DNA of 64,000 nucleotides from Agromyces sp. CF514 (GTDB taxonomy: Bacteria; Actinomycetota; Actinomycetes; Actinomycetales; Microbacteriaceae): positions 930,001 through 994,000 of the forward strand of contig NZ_FOZD01000002.1 in NCBI RefSeq assembly GCF_900113185.1. Reading direction: 5' to 3'. Under the pieces are notes generated by a model that ran no database searches, was not told where the DNA came from, and was given only the letters and a program-made list of their open reading frames with translations. The position numbers and the translations under genes were made by a program. Of this stretch, positions 16,819 through 25,775 are shown piece by piece. Numbering within the stretch: the first letter of the stretch is position 1; each line of letters opens with the position of its first letter.

Positions 16819-18021
16819 ATGCGGGTTACGAAGAAGTACCTCGCGACGGCCGTCATCGCCGCCGCGACCATTGCACTCGTCGGATGCGCGCCGAACGCGC
16901 AAGCCGGCGGCGACACCGGGTCGGGCGCGACGGGAGAGGCGGTCAAGGTCGCCATGCTCACGAGCCAGACCGGCCCGCTGGCCGCCTACGGCGCCGCGTA
17001 CACCGCGGGCTTCGAGGCCGGCCTCGACTACGCGACCGACGGGACCGGCACGGTCGACGGCCGCGAGCTCGACATCGAGTGGGCCGACGACCAGGGCAAC
17101 CCCGACACCGCGGTCTCCAAGGCCAAGGACTTCATCGGCCAGGGCTACCAGATCCTCGCGGGCACGGCCGCCTCCGGCATCGCCACCGCGCTCGCCGAAC
17201 AGGCCGCGCAGAACGAGATCCTCTACATCTCGGGTCCGGCCGCGGCCGACGCGATCACGGGCGTCAACGAGTACACGTTCCGGTCGGGTCGCCAGACGTA
17301 CCAGGACGTCGCGACCGCCGGCACCTTCATCGGCGACCCCGACGGCAAGAAGGTCGTCGTCTTCGCCCAGGACAACGCGTTCGGCCAGGGCAACCTCGCG
17401 GGCGTGCAGGCCGTGCTCGGCGGCCAGGGCGCGACCGTCGAGGGAGTGCTCGTCGCCGAGGACGCGACGGAGTTCACGCCGTTCGCCCAGCAGCTCATCG
17501 CCGCACAGCCCGACCTCGTCTTCGTGGCGTGGGCCGGCGCCTCGTCGGGCGCCATGTGGACCGCGCTCTCGCAGCAGGGCGTCTTCGACGCCGTGCCCGT
17601 CGTGACCGGCCTCGGCGACGTCGCCACCTACGGCGCCTACGGCGACGCGTCGAGCGACATCTCGTTCCTCAACCACTACTTCGGCGGCGCAGCGGGCACC
17701 GACGCCGAGGCCGCGATGATCGAGCACCTCGAGGCGGCGGGCGCCGAGGCAGACCTCTTCTCGCCCGACGGGTTCGTCGCCGCGCAGATGATCGTGCAGG
17801 CCGTCCGCGAAGGCGGGGACACCGTCGACGGCATGATCGACGCGCTCGAGGGCTGGACCTTCGACTCCGTGAAGGGCGAGATCACGGTGCGCGCCGAGGA
17901 CCACGCGATGATCCAGCCGATGTACCAGGCGAAGCTCGTCAAGAGCGGCGACACCTGGGTGCCCGAGCTCGTCGACACGATCGACGCCGAGCAGGTCGCA
18001 CCGCCGGTCGCCGGGGAGTGA
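16819..18021 (+). CDS. Branched-chain-amino-acid-type ABC transporter substrate-binding lipoprotein
   Basis: Lipoprotein of 400 residues with a signal peptide and lipobox ALVGCAP (Cys about residue 22). The mature part is a type-I periplasmic-binding fold (Peripla_BP_6): VKVAMLTSQTGPLAAYGAAYTAGF at its start and GQGYQILAGTAASGIATALAEQA. It captures the substrate for the importer encoded by the next four genes. ATG 16819 follows GAGAGG by seven bases. The family label refers to amino acids, but neighbours (3-hydroxybutyrate dehydrogenase, CoA-transferase, hydrolases, acyl-CoA synthetase) suggest a short organic acid or ester as ligand. Confidence 0.88.
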   Translation: MRVTKKYLATAVIAAATIALVGCAPNAQAGGDTGSGATGEAVKVAMLTSQTGPLAAYGAAYTAGFEAGLDYATDGTGTVDGRELDIEWADDQGNPDTAVSKAKDFIGQGYQILAGTAASGIATALAEQAAQNEILYISGPAAADAITGVNEYTFRSGRQTYQDVATAGTFIGDPDGKKVVVFAQDNAFGQGNLAGVQAVLGGQGATVEGVLVAEDATEFTPFAQQLIAAQPDLVFVAWAGASSGAMWTALSQQGVFDAVPVVTGLGDVATYGAYGDASSDISFLNHYFGGAAGTDAEAAMIEHLEAAGAEADLFSPDGFVAAQMIVQAVREGGDTVDGMIDALEGWTFDSVKGEITVRAEDHAMIQPMYQAKLVKSGDTWVPELVDTIDAEQVAPPVAGE

Positions 18022-18121
18022 GCCGGCCCTCGGTCGGCTGCACCGCTGCGGCCGACCGAGGCACGAGCTCCTCGCACGACCATGCACCCGACTCCCACCC
18101 CCGACACCGAGGGAAGCACCC

Positions 18122-18877
18122 ATGACCGACCATCCGATGCTCGAGCTCGAGCACGTCGGCCTCCGCATCGGCGGCGCGCGGATCCTCCACGACGTCTCCC
18201 TCGCGGTGCGCCGGGGCGAGATGCTCGGCGTGATCGGCCCGAACGGCGCAGGCAAGACGACGCTGTTCAACGTGATCTCGGGCGTCATGCGACCCACCGA
18301 GGGCGCCGTTCGCCTCGACGCGCACGACGTCACGCGCGAGCCGATCCACCGCAGGGCCGCCGCGGGCCTCGGCCGCACGTTCCAGACGTCGAGCCTGTTC
18401 CCCGCACTCACCGTGCTCGAGAACGTGCGGCTCGCGGCCCAGGCGCACGCCGGCGGCGCGACATCCGTGCTCCGGATGCCGCGGCGCACCGACGACGCCA
18501 CCGAAGCCGCACTGGCCGCGCTCGACGAGGTCGGCCTGGCCGGCCGGGCCGACGCCGAGGCCGCGGGCCTCGCGCACGGCGAGAAGCGCAAGGTCGAGAT
18601 CGCGATGCTCATCGCGATGGACCCGAAGGTCGTGCTGCTCGACGAGCCGATGGCCGGCGTCGCCTCGGGCGACGTGCCCGCGATCACCGAAGTCATCCGG
18701 GGCCTGCACCACGGCGGCCGCACCGTGCTCATGGTCGAGCACCACATGGACGTGGTGCTGGGCCTCGTCGACCGCGTCGCGGTCATGCACCACGGCGAGC
18801 TCCTCGCCGCAGAGACCCCGGAGGCCGTCATGGCGAACCCCCTCGTGCAGTCCGCCTACCTCGGGGAGGCGGTGTGA
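18122..18877 (+). CDS. livG: LivG-type ABC transporter ATP-binding protein
   Basis: ATPase of 251 residues. Walker A is GPNGAGKTTLFN (about residue 40), Walker B is VVLLDEPMAG, followed by the H-loop histidine in MVEHHMDVV. The signature region reads LAHGEKRKVEIAMLIAMDPK, the divergent LivG form of LSGGQ. ATG 18122 has GAGGGAAG upstream. The last codons contain the GTG start of the second ATPase gene. Paired with LivF it energises the LivHM permease; cytoplasmic side of the membrane. Confidence 0.9.
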   Translation: MTDHPMLELEHVGLRIGGARILHDVSLAVRRGEMLGVIGPNGAGKTTLFNVISGVMRPTEGAVRLDAHDVTREPIHRRAAAGLGRTFQTSSLFPALTVLENVRLAAQAHAGGATSVLRMPRRTDDATEAALAALDEVGLAGRADAEAAGLAHGEKRKVEIAMLIAMDPKVVLLDEPMAGVASGDVPAITEVIRGLHHGGRTVLMVEHHMDVVLGLVDRVAVMHHGELLAAETPEAVMANPLVQSAYLGEAV

Positions 18878-19668
18878 GCGAGCCGATCCTCGTCGTCGAG
18901 CGCCTCTCGGGGCGCATCGCCGGCCAGCAGGTCGTCGAGGACGTCTCGTTCGAGGTGCCCGCGACCGGCGTCACCGCCCTGCTCGGCCGCAACGGTGTCG
19001 GCAAGACCTCGACGATCAGGTCGATCCTCGGCCTCATCGAGCGCACGGGCGAGGTCCGGCTCGACGGCCGGCGCATCGACCGGCTGCCGACGCACCGCAT
19101 CGTGCAGCGCGGCGTCGGGTACGTGCCCGAGGACCGCGAGGTGTTCGGAGCCCTGACCGTGGCCGAGAACCTGCGGCTCGCCGAGCGCGACGGCGCACCC
19201 CGCCGCGAGTTGATCGCGCAGCTGTTCCCCGACCTCGTCGCGCGTCGCGCGCAGCGCGCCGGCACCCTCTCGGGCGGCCAGCAGCAGATGGTCTCGCTCG
19301 CGAGGGCGCTCGTGAACGAGAACCGCATCCTGCTCGTCGACGAGCCGACGAAGGGCCTCGCCCCCAAGCTCGTCGACGAGGTCGCCGATGCGCTCGCCGA
19401 GGCCGCGAAGGCCGTGCCGATCCTGCTCGTCGAGCAGAACCTGCACGTCATCCGCAAGCTCGCCGACCGCGTCGTCGTGCTCTCGGGCGGTCGCGTCGTG
19501 TTCACGGGCGCGGCGACCGACCTGCTCGACGACGACGAGCGCATCCACCGCTACCTCGGCGTGCACGACGCCGCCGACACCCCGACCGACGCCCCGACCG
19601 CCACGCCGACGGCTGCCGCCGTCGGTGCGACCCGCGCCGCAGCCGACCCCCTGGAGGAGACCCGATGA
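18874..19668 (+). CDS. livF: LivF-type ABC transporter ATP-binding protein
   Basis: Second ATPase of the importer, 264 residues: Walker A GRNGVGKTSTIRSI, signature LSGGQQQMVSLARALV, Walker B ILLVDEPTKGLAP, H-loop glutamine form LLVEQNLHVI. The GTG at 18874 overlaps the livG stop (GTGA). The last 30 residues are an Ala/Thr/Pro-rich tail (TPTDAPTATPTAAAV) beyond the usual LivF end; its codons are normal for the region, so it is probably translated but disordered. Its end overlaps the livH start by four bases. Confidence 0.9.
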   Translation: MSEPILVVERLSGRIAGQQVVEDVSFEVPATGVTALLGRNGVGKTSTIRSILGLIERTGEVRLDGRRIDRLPTHRIVQRGVGYVPEDREVFGALTVAENLRLAERDGAPRRELIAQLFPDLVARRAQRAGTLSGGQQQMVSLARALVNENRILLVDEPTKGLAPKLVDEVADALAEAAKAVPILLVEQNLHVIRKLADRVVVLSGGRVVFTGAATDLLDDDERIHRYLGVHDAADTPTDAPTATPTAAAVGATRAAADPLEETR

Positions 19669-20540
19669 GCACCCTGCTCCTGCTCGTCATCACCGGACTC
19701 GGGCTCGGCGCCCTCTACTTCCTCGTCGCGAGCGGGCTCTCGCTCATCTACGGGCTCATGGGGGTGCTGAACTTCGCGCACGGCTCGTTCCTCACGATCT
19801 CGGCGTTCCTCGGCTGGGAGGTCGGGCGCCGCGTCTCCGACGGCACGTGGTGGGGGCTCGCCGTCTCGGCGTTCGTCGGCATCGCGGTCGGCGCGATCGT
19901 CGCGGCCCTCACCGAGTACCTCCTCATCCGCCGGCTGTACGAACGGCACATCGAGCAGGCGCTCGTGACCGTCGGCCTCTCGCTCGCGACGGTCGCACTC
20001 TTCGAGGGCATCTGGGGCACCGACCCGATCTACACCGAGAAGCCCGACTGGCTCGGCCAGACCACCGAGATCCTCGGCGCGAAGATCCCGAACGACCGGT
20101 TCCTGCTCATCGCGTGCGCGGTGCTCGTGCTCGGCGGCATCGTGCTCTTCCTGAAGCGCACGCGGTACGGCCTCATCATCCGCGCGGGCGTCGAGAACCG
20201 CTCGATGGTCACCGCACTCGGCATCGACGTGCGTCGCTCGTTCACCCTGGTCTTCGCGATCGGCGGCGCCGCGGCCGGCCTCGGCGGCGTGCTCGCGTCG
20301 GTCTACTACGGGTACGTCTCGGCGCACCTCGGCTCGACGCTGCTCATCTTCGCGTTCATCGTCACGGTCATCGGCGGCCTCGGTTCCCTCACGGGCGCCG
20401 CCGTCGCCTCGGTGCTCGTCGCGGTGCTCCAGCAGTTCGCCAACTTCTACCTCGGCGGCACGGGCGACCTGGTGGTCGTGGTCGCGCTCGCCGCGGTGCT
20501 GCTCGTCCGCCCGCGCGGACTCATGGGGAAGGTCGCCTGA
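19665..20540 (+). CDS. livH: LivH-type ABC transporter permease
   Basis: Membrane protein of 291 residues with about eight helices. It has the LivH hallmark ASGLSLIYGLMGVLNFAHGSF near the N-terminus and FLKRTRYGLIIRAGVENRSMVTALGI in the cytoplasmic loop that meets the ATPase. The end VLLVRPRGLMGKVA is typical. Start and stop overlap the flanking genes (ATGA, TGATG), so the whole operon is translationally coupled. Confidence 0.9.
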   Translation: MSTLLLLVITGLGLGALYFLVASGLSLIYGLMGVLNFAHGSFLTISAFLGWEVGRRVSDGTWWGLAVSAFVGIAVGAIVAALTEYLLIRRLYERHIEQALVTVGLSLATVALFEGIWGTDPIYTEKPDWLGQTTEILGAKIPNDRFLLIACAVLVLGGIVLFLKRTRYGLIIRAGVENRSMVTALGIDVRRSFTLVFAIGGAAAGLGGVLASVYYGYVSAHLGSTLLIFAFIVTVIGGLGSLTGAAVASVLVAVLQQFANFYLGGTGDLVVVVALAAVLLVRPRGLMGKVA

Positions 20541-21814
20541 TGCACTCGCCTGACACCGATCGGCAGACGACGGATGCCGCGGCACCCGGATCCACGAACG
20601 AGGCCGCGGCGCCCGGCACCGCGACAGCAGGCGCCGAGACGACCGCCGAGACGACCGCCGAGACGACCGGCCGGGCGTCGCGCCCCGCAGGAGCGGCGGA
20701 CGACGGGAAGTCGCGCGCCGCGGCATCCGTTCGACGTCCGAGGTGGCTGCTCGTCGGCGGCCTCGCGCTCGTGGTGATGCTCGCCGTGCTGCCGCTGCTC
20801 GCGATCGACATCCCGGGCGTGCTGCCCGGACCGACCTACACGCCGGGCACGCTGCAGCTGCTGGCCTACGCGATGCTCATCGCCGCGCTCTCGCTCAGCT
20901 ACCGCATGATGTTCGGCCTGGCCGGGCTGCTCTCGTTCGGGCACGCGCTGTTCTTCGCGGCAGGCGCCTACGGGCTCGGAATGTCGCTCGAGGCGTTCGC
21001 GCCGGTCGAGTGGCCGAGCGAGCTCATCTTCGTGGTCGCGATCGGCGTGACGCTGGTGTTCGGGCTCGTGCTCGCGGCCTCGGTCGGGGCGCTCGCACTG
21101 CGAGTCACGGGCATCTCGTTCGCGATGGTCACGCTCGCGTTCGCCCAGGCCGGGTCGGTGATCATCCGCCGCAACCCGGGCGGAGCGACCGGCGGCGACG
21201 AGGGCCTCGCGCTCGACATCTCCAACGTTCCCGATGCCCTCGTGGGCGTGTTGAACACGCGCAACCTCTACTGGGTCGCGCTCGGCGTGCTCGTGTTCGT
21301 CTACCTCGTCGTGCTGTGGGTCGAGCGGAGCCGTGCGGGCCACGTCGCCGAGGCCACTCGCGAGAACGAGCTCCGCGTGCGGGTCATCGGCCTCCGCCCG
21401 TACACCGTCAAGCTGCTCGTGTTCGTCGTCGCCTCGGTGCTCGCCGCGATCGCGGGCATGGGCTACCTGCTGCTGCAGTCGGGCGCCTCGCCGCGCGTCG
21501 CGACGGCCGACTTCACGCTCACCCTGCTCGTCATCGTCGTGCTCGGCGGGGTGGGCTATCGGTGGGGTGCGATCGTCGGCGGTATCGTCTACACACTGCT
21601 CGACCAGCGGCTCACGGCGCTCGCGGGTTCCGACTTCATCGCCGGGCTGCCCGCCGTGCTCCGCGTGCCGCTGTCCGAGCCGCTGTTCATCCTCGGGACG
21701 CTGTTCATCCTCGTGGTGCTCTTCCTGCCCGGGGGCATCGCCGGGATCCCGCAGCGCATCCGCACGGGCCGCAAGCAGCACCCCGCCGAAGGGGAGGAGA
21801 CCACCGATGCCTGA
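20540..21814 (+). CDS. livM: LivM-type ABC transporter permease with long N-terminal tail
   Basis: Membrane protein of 424 residues. The permease core starts near residue 70 (WLLVGGLALVVMLAVLPLL) and contains YRMMFGLAGLLSFGHALFFAAGAY and VIGLRPYTVKLLVFVVAS, both standard for LivM. The preceding 70 residues are hydrophilic, rich in Ala, Thr, Gly and Glu, with a short repeat of the unit AETT. Such a tail is not part of ordinary LivM and may be disordered. The ATG overlaps the livH stop by one base; no other start with a better ribosome site is seen before the first helix. The acyl-CoA synthetase gene begins inside its last codons. Confidence 0.88.
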   Translation: MHSPDTDRQTTDAAAPGSTNEAAAPGTATAGAETTAETTAETTGRASRPAGAADDGKSRAAASVRRPRWLLVGGLALVVMLAVLPLLAIDIPGVLPGPTYTPGTLQLLAYAMLIAALSLSYRMMFGLAGLLSFGHALFFAAGAYGLGMSLEAFAPVEWPSELIFVVAIGVTLVFGLVLAASVGALALRVTGISFAMVTLAFAQAGSVIIRRNPGGATGGDEGLALDISNVPDALVGVLNTRNLYWVALGVLVFVYLVVLWVERSRAGHVAEATRENELRVRVIGLRPYTVKLLVFVVASVLAAIAGMGYLLLQSGASPRVATADFTLTLLVIVVLGGVGYRWGAIVGGIVYTLLDQRLTALAGSDFIAGLPAVLRVPLSEPLFILGTLFILVVLFLPGGIAGIPQRIRTGRKQHPAEGEETTDA

Positions 21815-23432
21815 CGGCCTGCACACCCTCGGACGCTGGACCCGGGACCGGGCCCGCGCGACGCCGGAGCGCGTCGCGATCGACGACCGGGGCGTCGCGC
21901 TCACCTACCGGGAGCTCGACGCGAGGGCCGAGCGCCTCGCCGACGCCTTCCGCGTCGCCGGGTACGCGATCGGCGACCGCATCGCCTCGATCACGGGCAA
22001 CAGCGCCGACCACGTCGTGCTCTTCTTCGCCTGCGCGAAGGCCGGGCTCACGCTCGTGCCGCTGTCCTGGCGGCTCGCGCCGCGCGAGCTCGCCGAGCAG
22101 CTCGAGATCGCCGAACCGGCCCTGCTCCTCGTCGAGGACGAGTTCGAGTCGCTCGCGAAGGCGACGTCGGGCCGACTCGCCAGGCGCATCCCGAACGCGC
22201 CGCTCGGCGCCCACGGGGTCGAGGCCGAGGTGCCCGCACCGGCGGGTCCGGTCGGCCGCGAGGCGGCCGCGGTCCGGGCGGACGTGGCGCTGCGCCGCGA
22301 CGTCGCCGACGACGACGCACTCCTCATCATCTTCACGTCGGGCACGACCGCGCGCGCCAAGGGCGCAGTGCTCACGCACCTCAACTGCTTCTGGACCAAC
22401 CTGTCGCTCTCGCGCATCGCCGAGATCCGGGCCACCGACACCGTGCTCGCGGTGCTGCCGCAGTACCACGTCGGCGGATGGAACATCCAGCCCCTGCTCG
22501 CCTGGTGGACCGGCGCGACCGTCGTGCTCGAGCGCACGTTCGATCCGGGTCGTGTGCTGCACCTCATCGAGGACCGCCGCATCACGACCATGATGGGCGT
22601 GCCCGCGAACTACCTCTTCCTCGCCCAGCACCCCGACTTCGCCGGCACCGACCTCTCGAGCCTCGAGCACGCGATCGTCGGCGGTGCGCCGATGCCGCCC
22701 GCCCTGCTGCGCACCTGGCATGCGCGCGGCGTCGCGCTCTCGCAGGGCTACGGCCTCACCGAGGCGTCGCCGAACGTGCTCTGCCTGCCCGACGAGGACG
22801 CCCGCACCCACGCGGGTTCGGCCGGACGGCCCTACCCGCACGTCGACGTCGCAGTCGCCGACCCGGTCACCGGCGAGCACCTCGACAGCGAGGCCGAGGG
22901 GGAGCTGCTCGTGCACGGGCCGTCGGTCTTCGCGGGCTACCACCGCGACCCCGTCGCGACCGGTGCGGCCCTCGTCGACGGCTGGCTCCGCACGGGCGAC
23001 CTCGTGCGGCGCGACGACGACGGCTACTACACGATCGTCGACCGCATCAAGGACATCTACATCTCGGGCGGCGAGGGCGTCGCGCCCGCCGAGGTGGAGG
23101 CCGTGCTCATGGCGCACCCCGCGGTCGCCGACGTCGCGGTCGTCGGGGTTCCCGACGAGCGCTGGGGCGAGTCCGGCGTCGCCTGGGTCGTGCTCCAGCG
23201 GGGCAGGCTCACGGATGCCGCCGAGCTCATCGAGTTCGCCTCAGCCTCGCTCGCGCGGTACAAGGTGCCGCGCCGCGTGCACGTCATCGACGAGCTCCCT
23301 CGTTCGACGGCGGGAAAGGTGCTGCGCCGTGCGCTCGTCGATCGAGACGCCTCCGGCCGGGAACTCTCCTCCGAAGCAACCGTCCCCGAACCATCCGACC
23401 GTGACGCATCGAAAGACGAGGTCCGCAGATGA
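21807..23432 (+). CDS. Acyl-CoA synthetase (AMP-forming)
   Basis: ANL-superfamily ligase of 541 residues that activates a carboxylic acid to its CoA thioester through an acyl-adenylate. Motifs in order are LIIFTSGTTARAKGAVLTH (A3), QYHVGGWN, GYGLTEASPN (A5), GWLRTGDLVRRDDDGYY (A7), DRIKDIYISGGEGVAP (A8) and the catalytic lysine in PRSTAGKVLRR (A10). The ATG at 21807 lies eight bases before the livM stop with GGGGAGGAG upstream. Substrate specificity is not readable; in this cluster it could activate a short- or medium-chain acid imported by the transporter or released by the hydrolases. Confidence 0.9.
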   Translation: MPDGLHTLGRWTRDRARATPERVAIDDRGVALTYRELDARAERLADAFRVAGYAIGDRIASITGNSADHVVLFFACAKAGLTLVPLSWRLAPRELAEQLEIAEPALLLVEDEFESLAKATSGRLARRIPNAPLGAHGVEAEVPAPAGPVGREAAAVRADVALRRDVADDDALLIIFTSGTTARAKGAVLTHLNCFWTNLSLSRIAEIRATDTVLAVLPQYHVGGWNIQPLLAWWTGATVVLERTFDPGRVLHLIEDRRITTMMGVPANYLFLAQHPDFAGTDLSSLEHAIVGGAPMPPALLRTWHARGVALSQGYGLTEASPNVLCLPDEDARTHAGSAGRPYPHVDVAVADPVTGEHLDSEAEGELLVHGPSVFAGYHRDPVATGAALVDGWLRTGDLVRRDDDGYYTIVDRIKDIYISGGEGVAPAEVEAVLMAHPAVADVAVVGVPDERWGESGVAWVVLQRGRLTDAAELIEFASASLARYKVPRRVHVIDELPRSTAGKVLRRALVDRDASGRELSSEATVPEPSDRDASKDEVRR

Positions 23433-24124
23433 GCGCCAAGCCGCGCACCGCCCGTGGCGAGCAGACGCGTCGCAAGCTGCTGGTGGCCGCCGAGCGCGTG
23501 TTCAGCGAGCACGGGTACCACGAGGCATCCGTCTCGCGCATCACCGACCGCGCCGGCGTCGGCCAGGGCACGTTCTACCTGTACTTCGCGACGAAGCTCG
23601 ACATCTTCGACGAGCTCGTCGAGGACCTGAACCAGCGCGTGCGGCAGGCCATGAGCGAGGGCGCGAGAGGCGCTGCGAACCGGCTCGACGCCGAGCGAGC
23701 GGGCTTCGAGGCGTTCTTCCGCTTCACCGCGGAGCATCCGGCGCTGTACCGCGTCGTGCGCGAGGCCGAGCTCGTCTCGCCCGACGCACTGCGCCTGCAC
23801 TACACGCGCATCGTCGAGGGGTACATCGACGGCCTGCGCGACGCAGCGGCCGACGGCGAGATCGGCGACATCGACCCCACGGTCGCGGCCTGGGCGCTCA
23901 TGGGCATCGGCGAGATGATCGGCATGCGCTGGGTGCTCTGGGGAGACCCCGACGCCGAGCCCGGCGACGACGCCGACCCGACCGCGAGCGGCACCCGCGA
24001 GGTGCCCCAGCACGTGCTCGACGAGATGATGCGCTTCATCGGGGGAGCGCTCGGCCGGCCCGAACTGGCCGCCGGCCGCACAGCGACGGGGCGCGCGGAT
24101 GCGCCAGAGAAGGGGGAATCGTGA
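23429..24124 (+). CDS. TetR-family transcriptional regulator
   Basis: Regulator of 231 residues. The N-terminal helix-turn-helix runs from GEQTRRKLLVAAERVFSEHGY to GVGQGTFYLYFATKLDIFDEL (residues about 10-60), the standard TetR arrangement. The ligand domain (AFFRFTAEHPALYRVVREAEL, then WALMGIGEMIGMRWVLW) is of the type found beside acyl-CoA metabolism genes. It overlaps both neighbours by four bases and is therefore expressed with the operon it probably controls. A candidate operator is the inverted repeat at 16757-16776. The inducer may be an acyl-CoA or free acid; that is inference. Confidence 0.88.
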   Translation: MSAKPRTARGEQTRRKLLVAAERVFSEHGYHEASVSRITDRAGVGQGTFYLYFATKLDIFDELVEDLNQRVRQAMSEGARGAANRLDAERAGFEAFFRFTAEHPALYRVVREAELVSPDALRLHYTRIVEGYIDGLRDAAADGEIGDIDPTVAAWALMGIGEMIGMRWVLWGDPDAEPGDDADPTASGTREVPQHVLDEMMRFIGGALGRPELAAGRTATGRADAPEKGES

Positions 24125-24867
24125 TCGACCTCAGCGGACGGCGCGCCGTCGTGACCGGCGGTGCGAGCGGCATCGGCGAGGCCTGCGCGCGGGCCTTCGC
24201 CGAGGCGGGGGCGCACGTCGTCATCGCCGACCTGAACGGCGAGGCCGCCGCTCGCGTGGCCGCCGAACTGGGCGGCGAGGCATGGCAGGTCGACCTCGGA
24301 GACACCGCCGCGCTCGCCGACCTCGACCTCGAGGCCGACATCCTCGTGAACAACGCCGGCATCCAGCACGTGCGGCCCATCGAGGACTTCGAGCCCGAGC
24401 GGTTCGCGCTCATCATGCGGCTCATGCTCGAGTCGCCGTTCCTGCTCATCCGGGCCGTGCTGCCCGGCATGTACGCGCGCGGCTTCGGCCGGGTGATCAA
24501 CGTCTCGAGCGTGCACGGCCTGCGCGCCTCGCCGTTCAAGTCGGCGTACGTCGCCGCGAAGCACGGCCTCGAGGGCCTCTCGAAGGTGACCGCGCTCGAG
24601 GGCGGGCCGCACGGGGTGACGTCGAACTGCATCAACCCCGGATATGTGCGCACGCCACTCGTCGAGCGGCAGGTCGCCGACCAGGCGATCGCGCACGGCA
24701 TCCCCGAGTCCGAGGTGCTGCCGAAGGTCATGCTCACCGAGTCCGCGGTGAAGCGCCTTGTCGAACCCGCCGAGGTCGCGAGCCTGGCGCTGTGGCTCGC
24801 AGGCCCCGACGCGGGCATGGTCACGGGCGCGAGCTACACGATGGACGGCGGATGGAGCGCACGATGA
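24121..24867 (+). CDS. bdhA: D-3-hydroxybutyrate dehydrogenase (SDR)
   Basis: NAD-dependent short-chain dehydrogenase of 248 residues oxidising 3-hydroxybutyrate to acetoacetate. The cofactor motif is TGGASGIGEA and the structural motif is NNAGIQHV. The catalytic region has Ser in NVSSVHG and Tyr/Lys in SAYVAAKHG. The blocks NAGIQHV, VHGLRASPFKSAYVAAKHG and NPGYVRTPLVERQ closely follow characterised 3-hydroxybutyrate dehydrogenases, including their substrate-binding Gln, His and Lys. The start GTG 24121 overlaps the TetR stop and has GGGGG upstream. The end overlaps the following hydrolase start. Confidence 0.9.
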   Translation: MIDLSGRRAVVTGGASGIGEACARAFAEAGAHVVIADLNGEAAARVAAELGGEAWQVDLGDTAALADLDLEADILVNNAGIQHVRPIEDFEPERFALIMRLMLESPFLLIRAVLPGMYARGFGRVINVSSVHGLRASPFKSAYVAAKHGLEGLSKVTALEGGPHGVTSNCINPGYVRTPLVERQVADQAIAHGIPESEVLPKVMLTESAVKRLVEPAEVASLALWLAGPDAGMVTGASYTMDGGWSAR

Positions 24868-25775
24868 CCGCCACGATCGCATCGACCTCGTTCGCGGCGC
24901 CGGTCGCGGGCGGCCGCCTCGCGGGCGGGCAGTGGCATCCGGATGCCGCGGGCACGCCGGTGCTCGCGGTGCACGGCATCACGGCCACCCACCGCAGCTG
25001 GGACCTGTTCGCCGAGGCGCTGCCCGACCGCCGCGTGATCGCGCCCGACCTGCGCGGACGCGGACGCAGCAACGCGCTGCCGGCCCCGTACACGCTCGTG
25101 CAGCACGCCGACGACCTCGCCGCCGTGCTCGACGCGCTCGGGGTCGACCGGGTGCACGTCGTCGGCCACTCGATGGGCGCGTTCGTCTCGGTGCGGTTCG
25201 CCGAACGCCACCCCGACCGCGTCGCGGGCCTCTCGCTCGTCGACGGCGGACTGCCCGTGCCCAATCCCGACGGCATCCCCGCCGACGAACTGCCGGCGGT
25301 GCTGCTCGGGCCGGCGCTCGAGCGCCTCTCGATGACGTTCCGCAGCCGCGCCGACTACGTCGCCTTCTGGCGCCGGCATCCGGCCCTCGGTCCGTACTGG
25401 AGCGACGCGATCGAGGCGTACGTCGACTACGACGTCGACGGCCGGGAGCCGGCGCTGCGCAGTTCGGCGAACGCCGACGCCGTGGCCGTGAACGCCGTCG
25501 AGCTCGACGGCTCGGGAGGCTACACCGCCGCGCTCGCCGCACTGCCCGGGCCGGTCGACGTGTTCCGCGCACCCCGCGGCCTGCTCGACGAGGCCCCGCT
25601 CTACCCCGAGGGGCTCATGGCGCGATGGGCCGAGCGGATGCCGCAGGTCGTCGTGCACGAGATCCCCGACGTCAACCACTACACGATCGTCATGTCCGAC
25701 CGAGGCGCGGGTAGCGTGATCCCTGTGATCCGCGCCCGCATCGAGGCGGCCGAAACACAGGAAGGTGCAACGTGA
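24864..25775 (+). CDS. Alpha/beta hydrolase
   Basis: Hydrolase of 303 residues. The oxyanion region is VLAVHGITATHRSW, the nucleophile elbow is GHSMGAF (Ser about residue 98), and the catalytic histidine is probably in IPDVNHYTIV near the C-terminus. No signal peptide is seen, so it acts inside the cell. ATGA overlaps join it to bdhA and to the CoA-transferase gene. A plausible job is release of a hydroxy acid from an ester or a lactone before dehydrogenation; the exact substrate cannot be read from the sequence. Confidence 0.85.
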   Translation: MTATIASTSFAAPVAGGRLAGGQWHPDAAGTPVLAVHGITATHRSWDLFAEALPDRRVIAPDLRGRGRSNALPAPYTLVQHADDLAAVLDALGVDRVHVVGHSMGAFVSVRFAERHPDRVAGLSLVDGGLPVPNPDGIPADELPAVLLGPALERLSMTFRSRADYVAFWRRHPALGPYWSDAIEAYVDYDVDGREPALRSSANADAVAVNAVELDGSGGYTAALAALPGPVDVFRAPRGLLDEAPLYPEGLMARWAERMPQVVVHEIPDVNHYTIVMSDRGAGSVIPVIRARIEAAETQEGAT

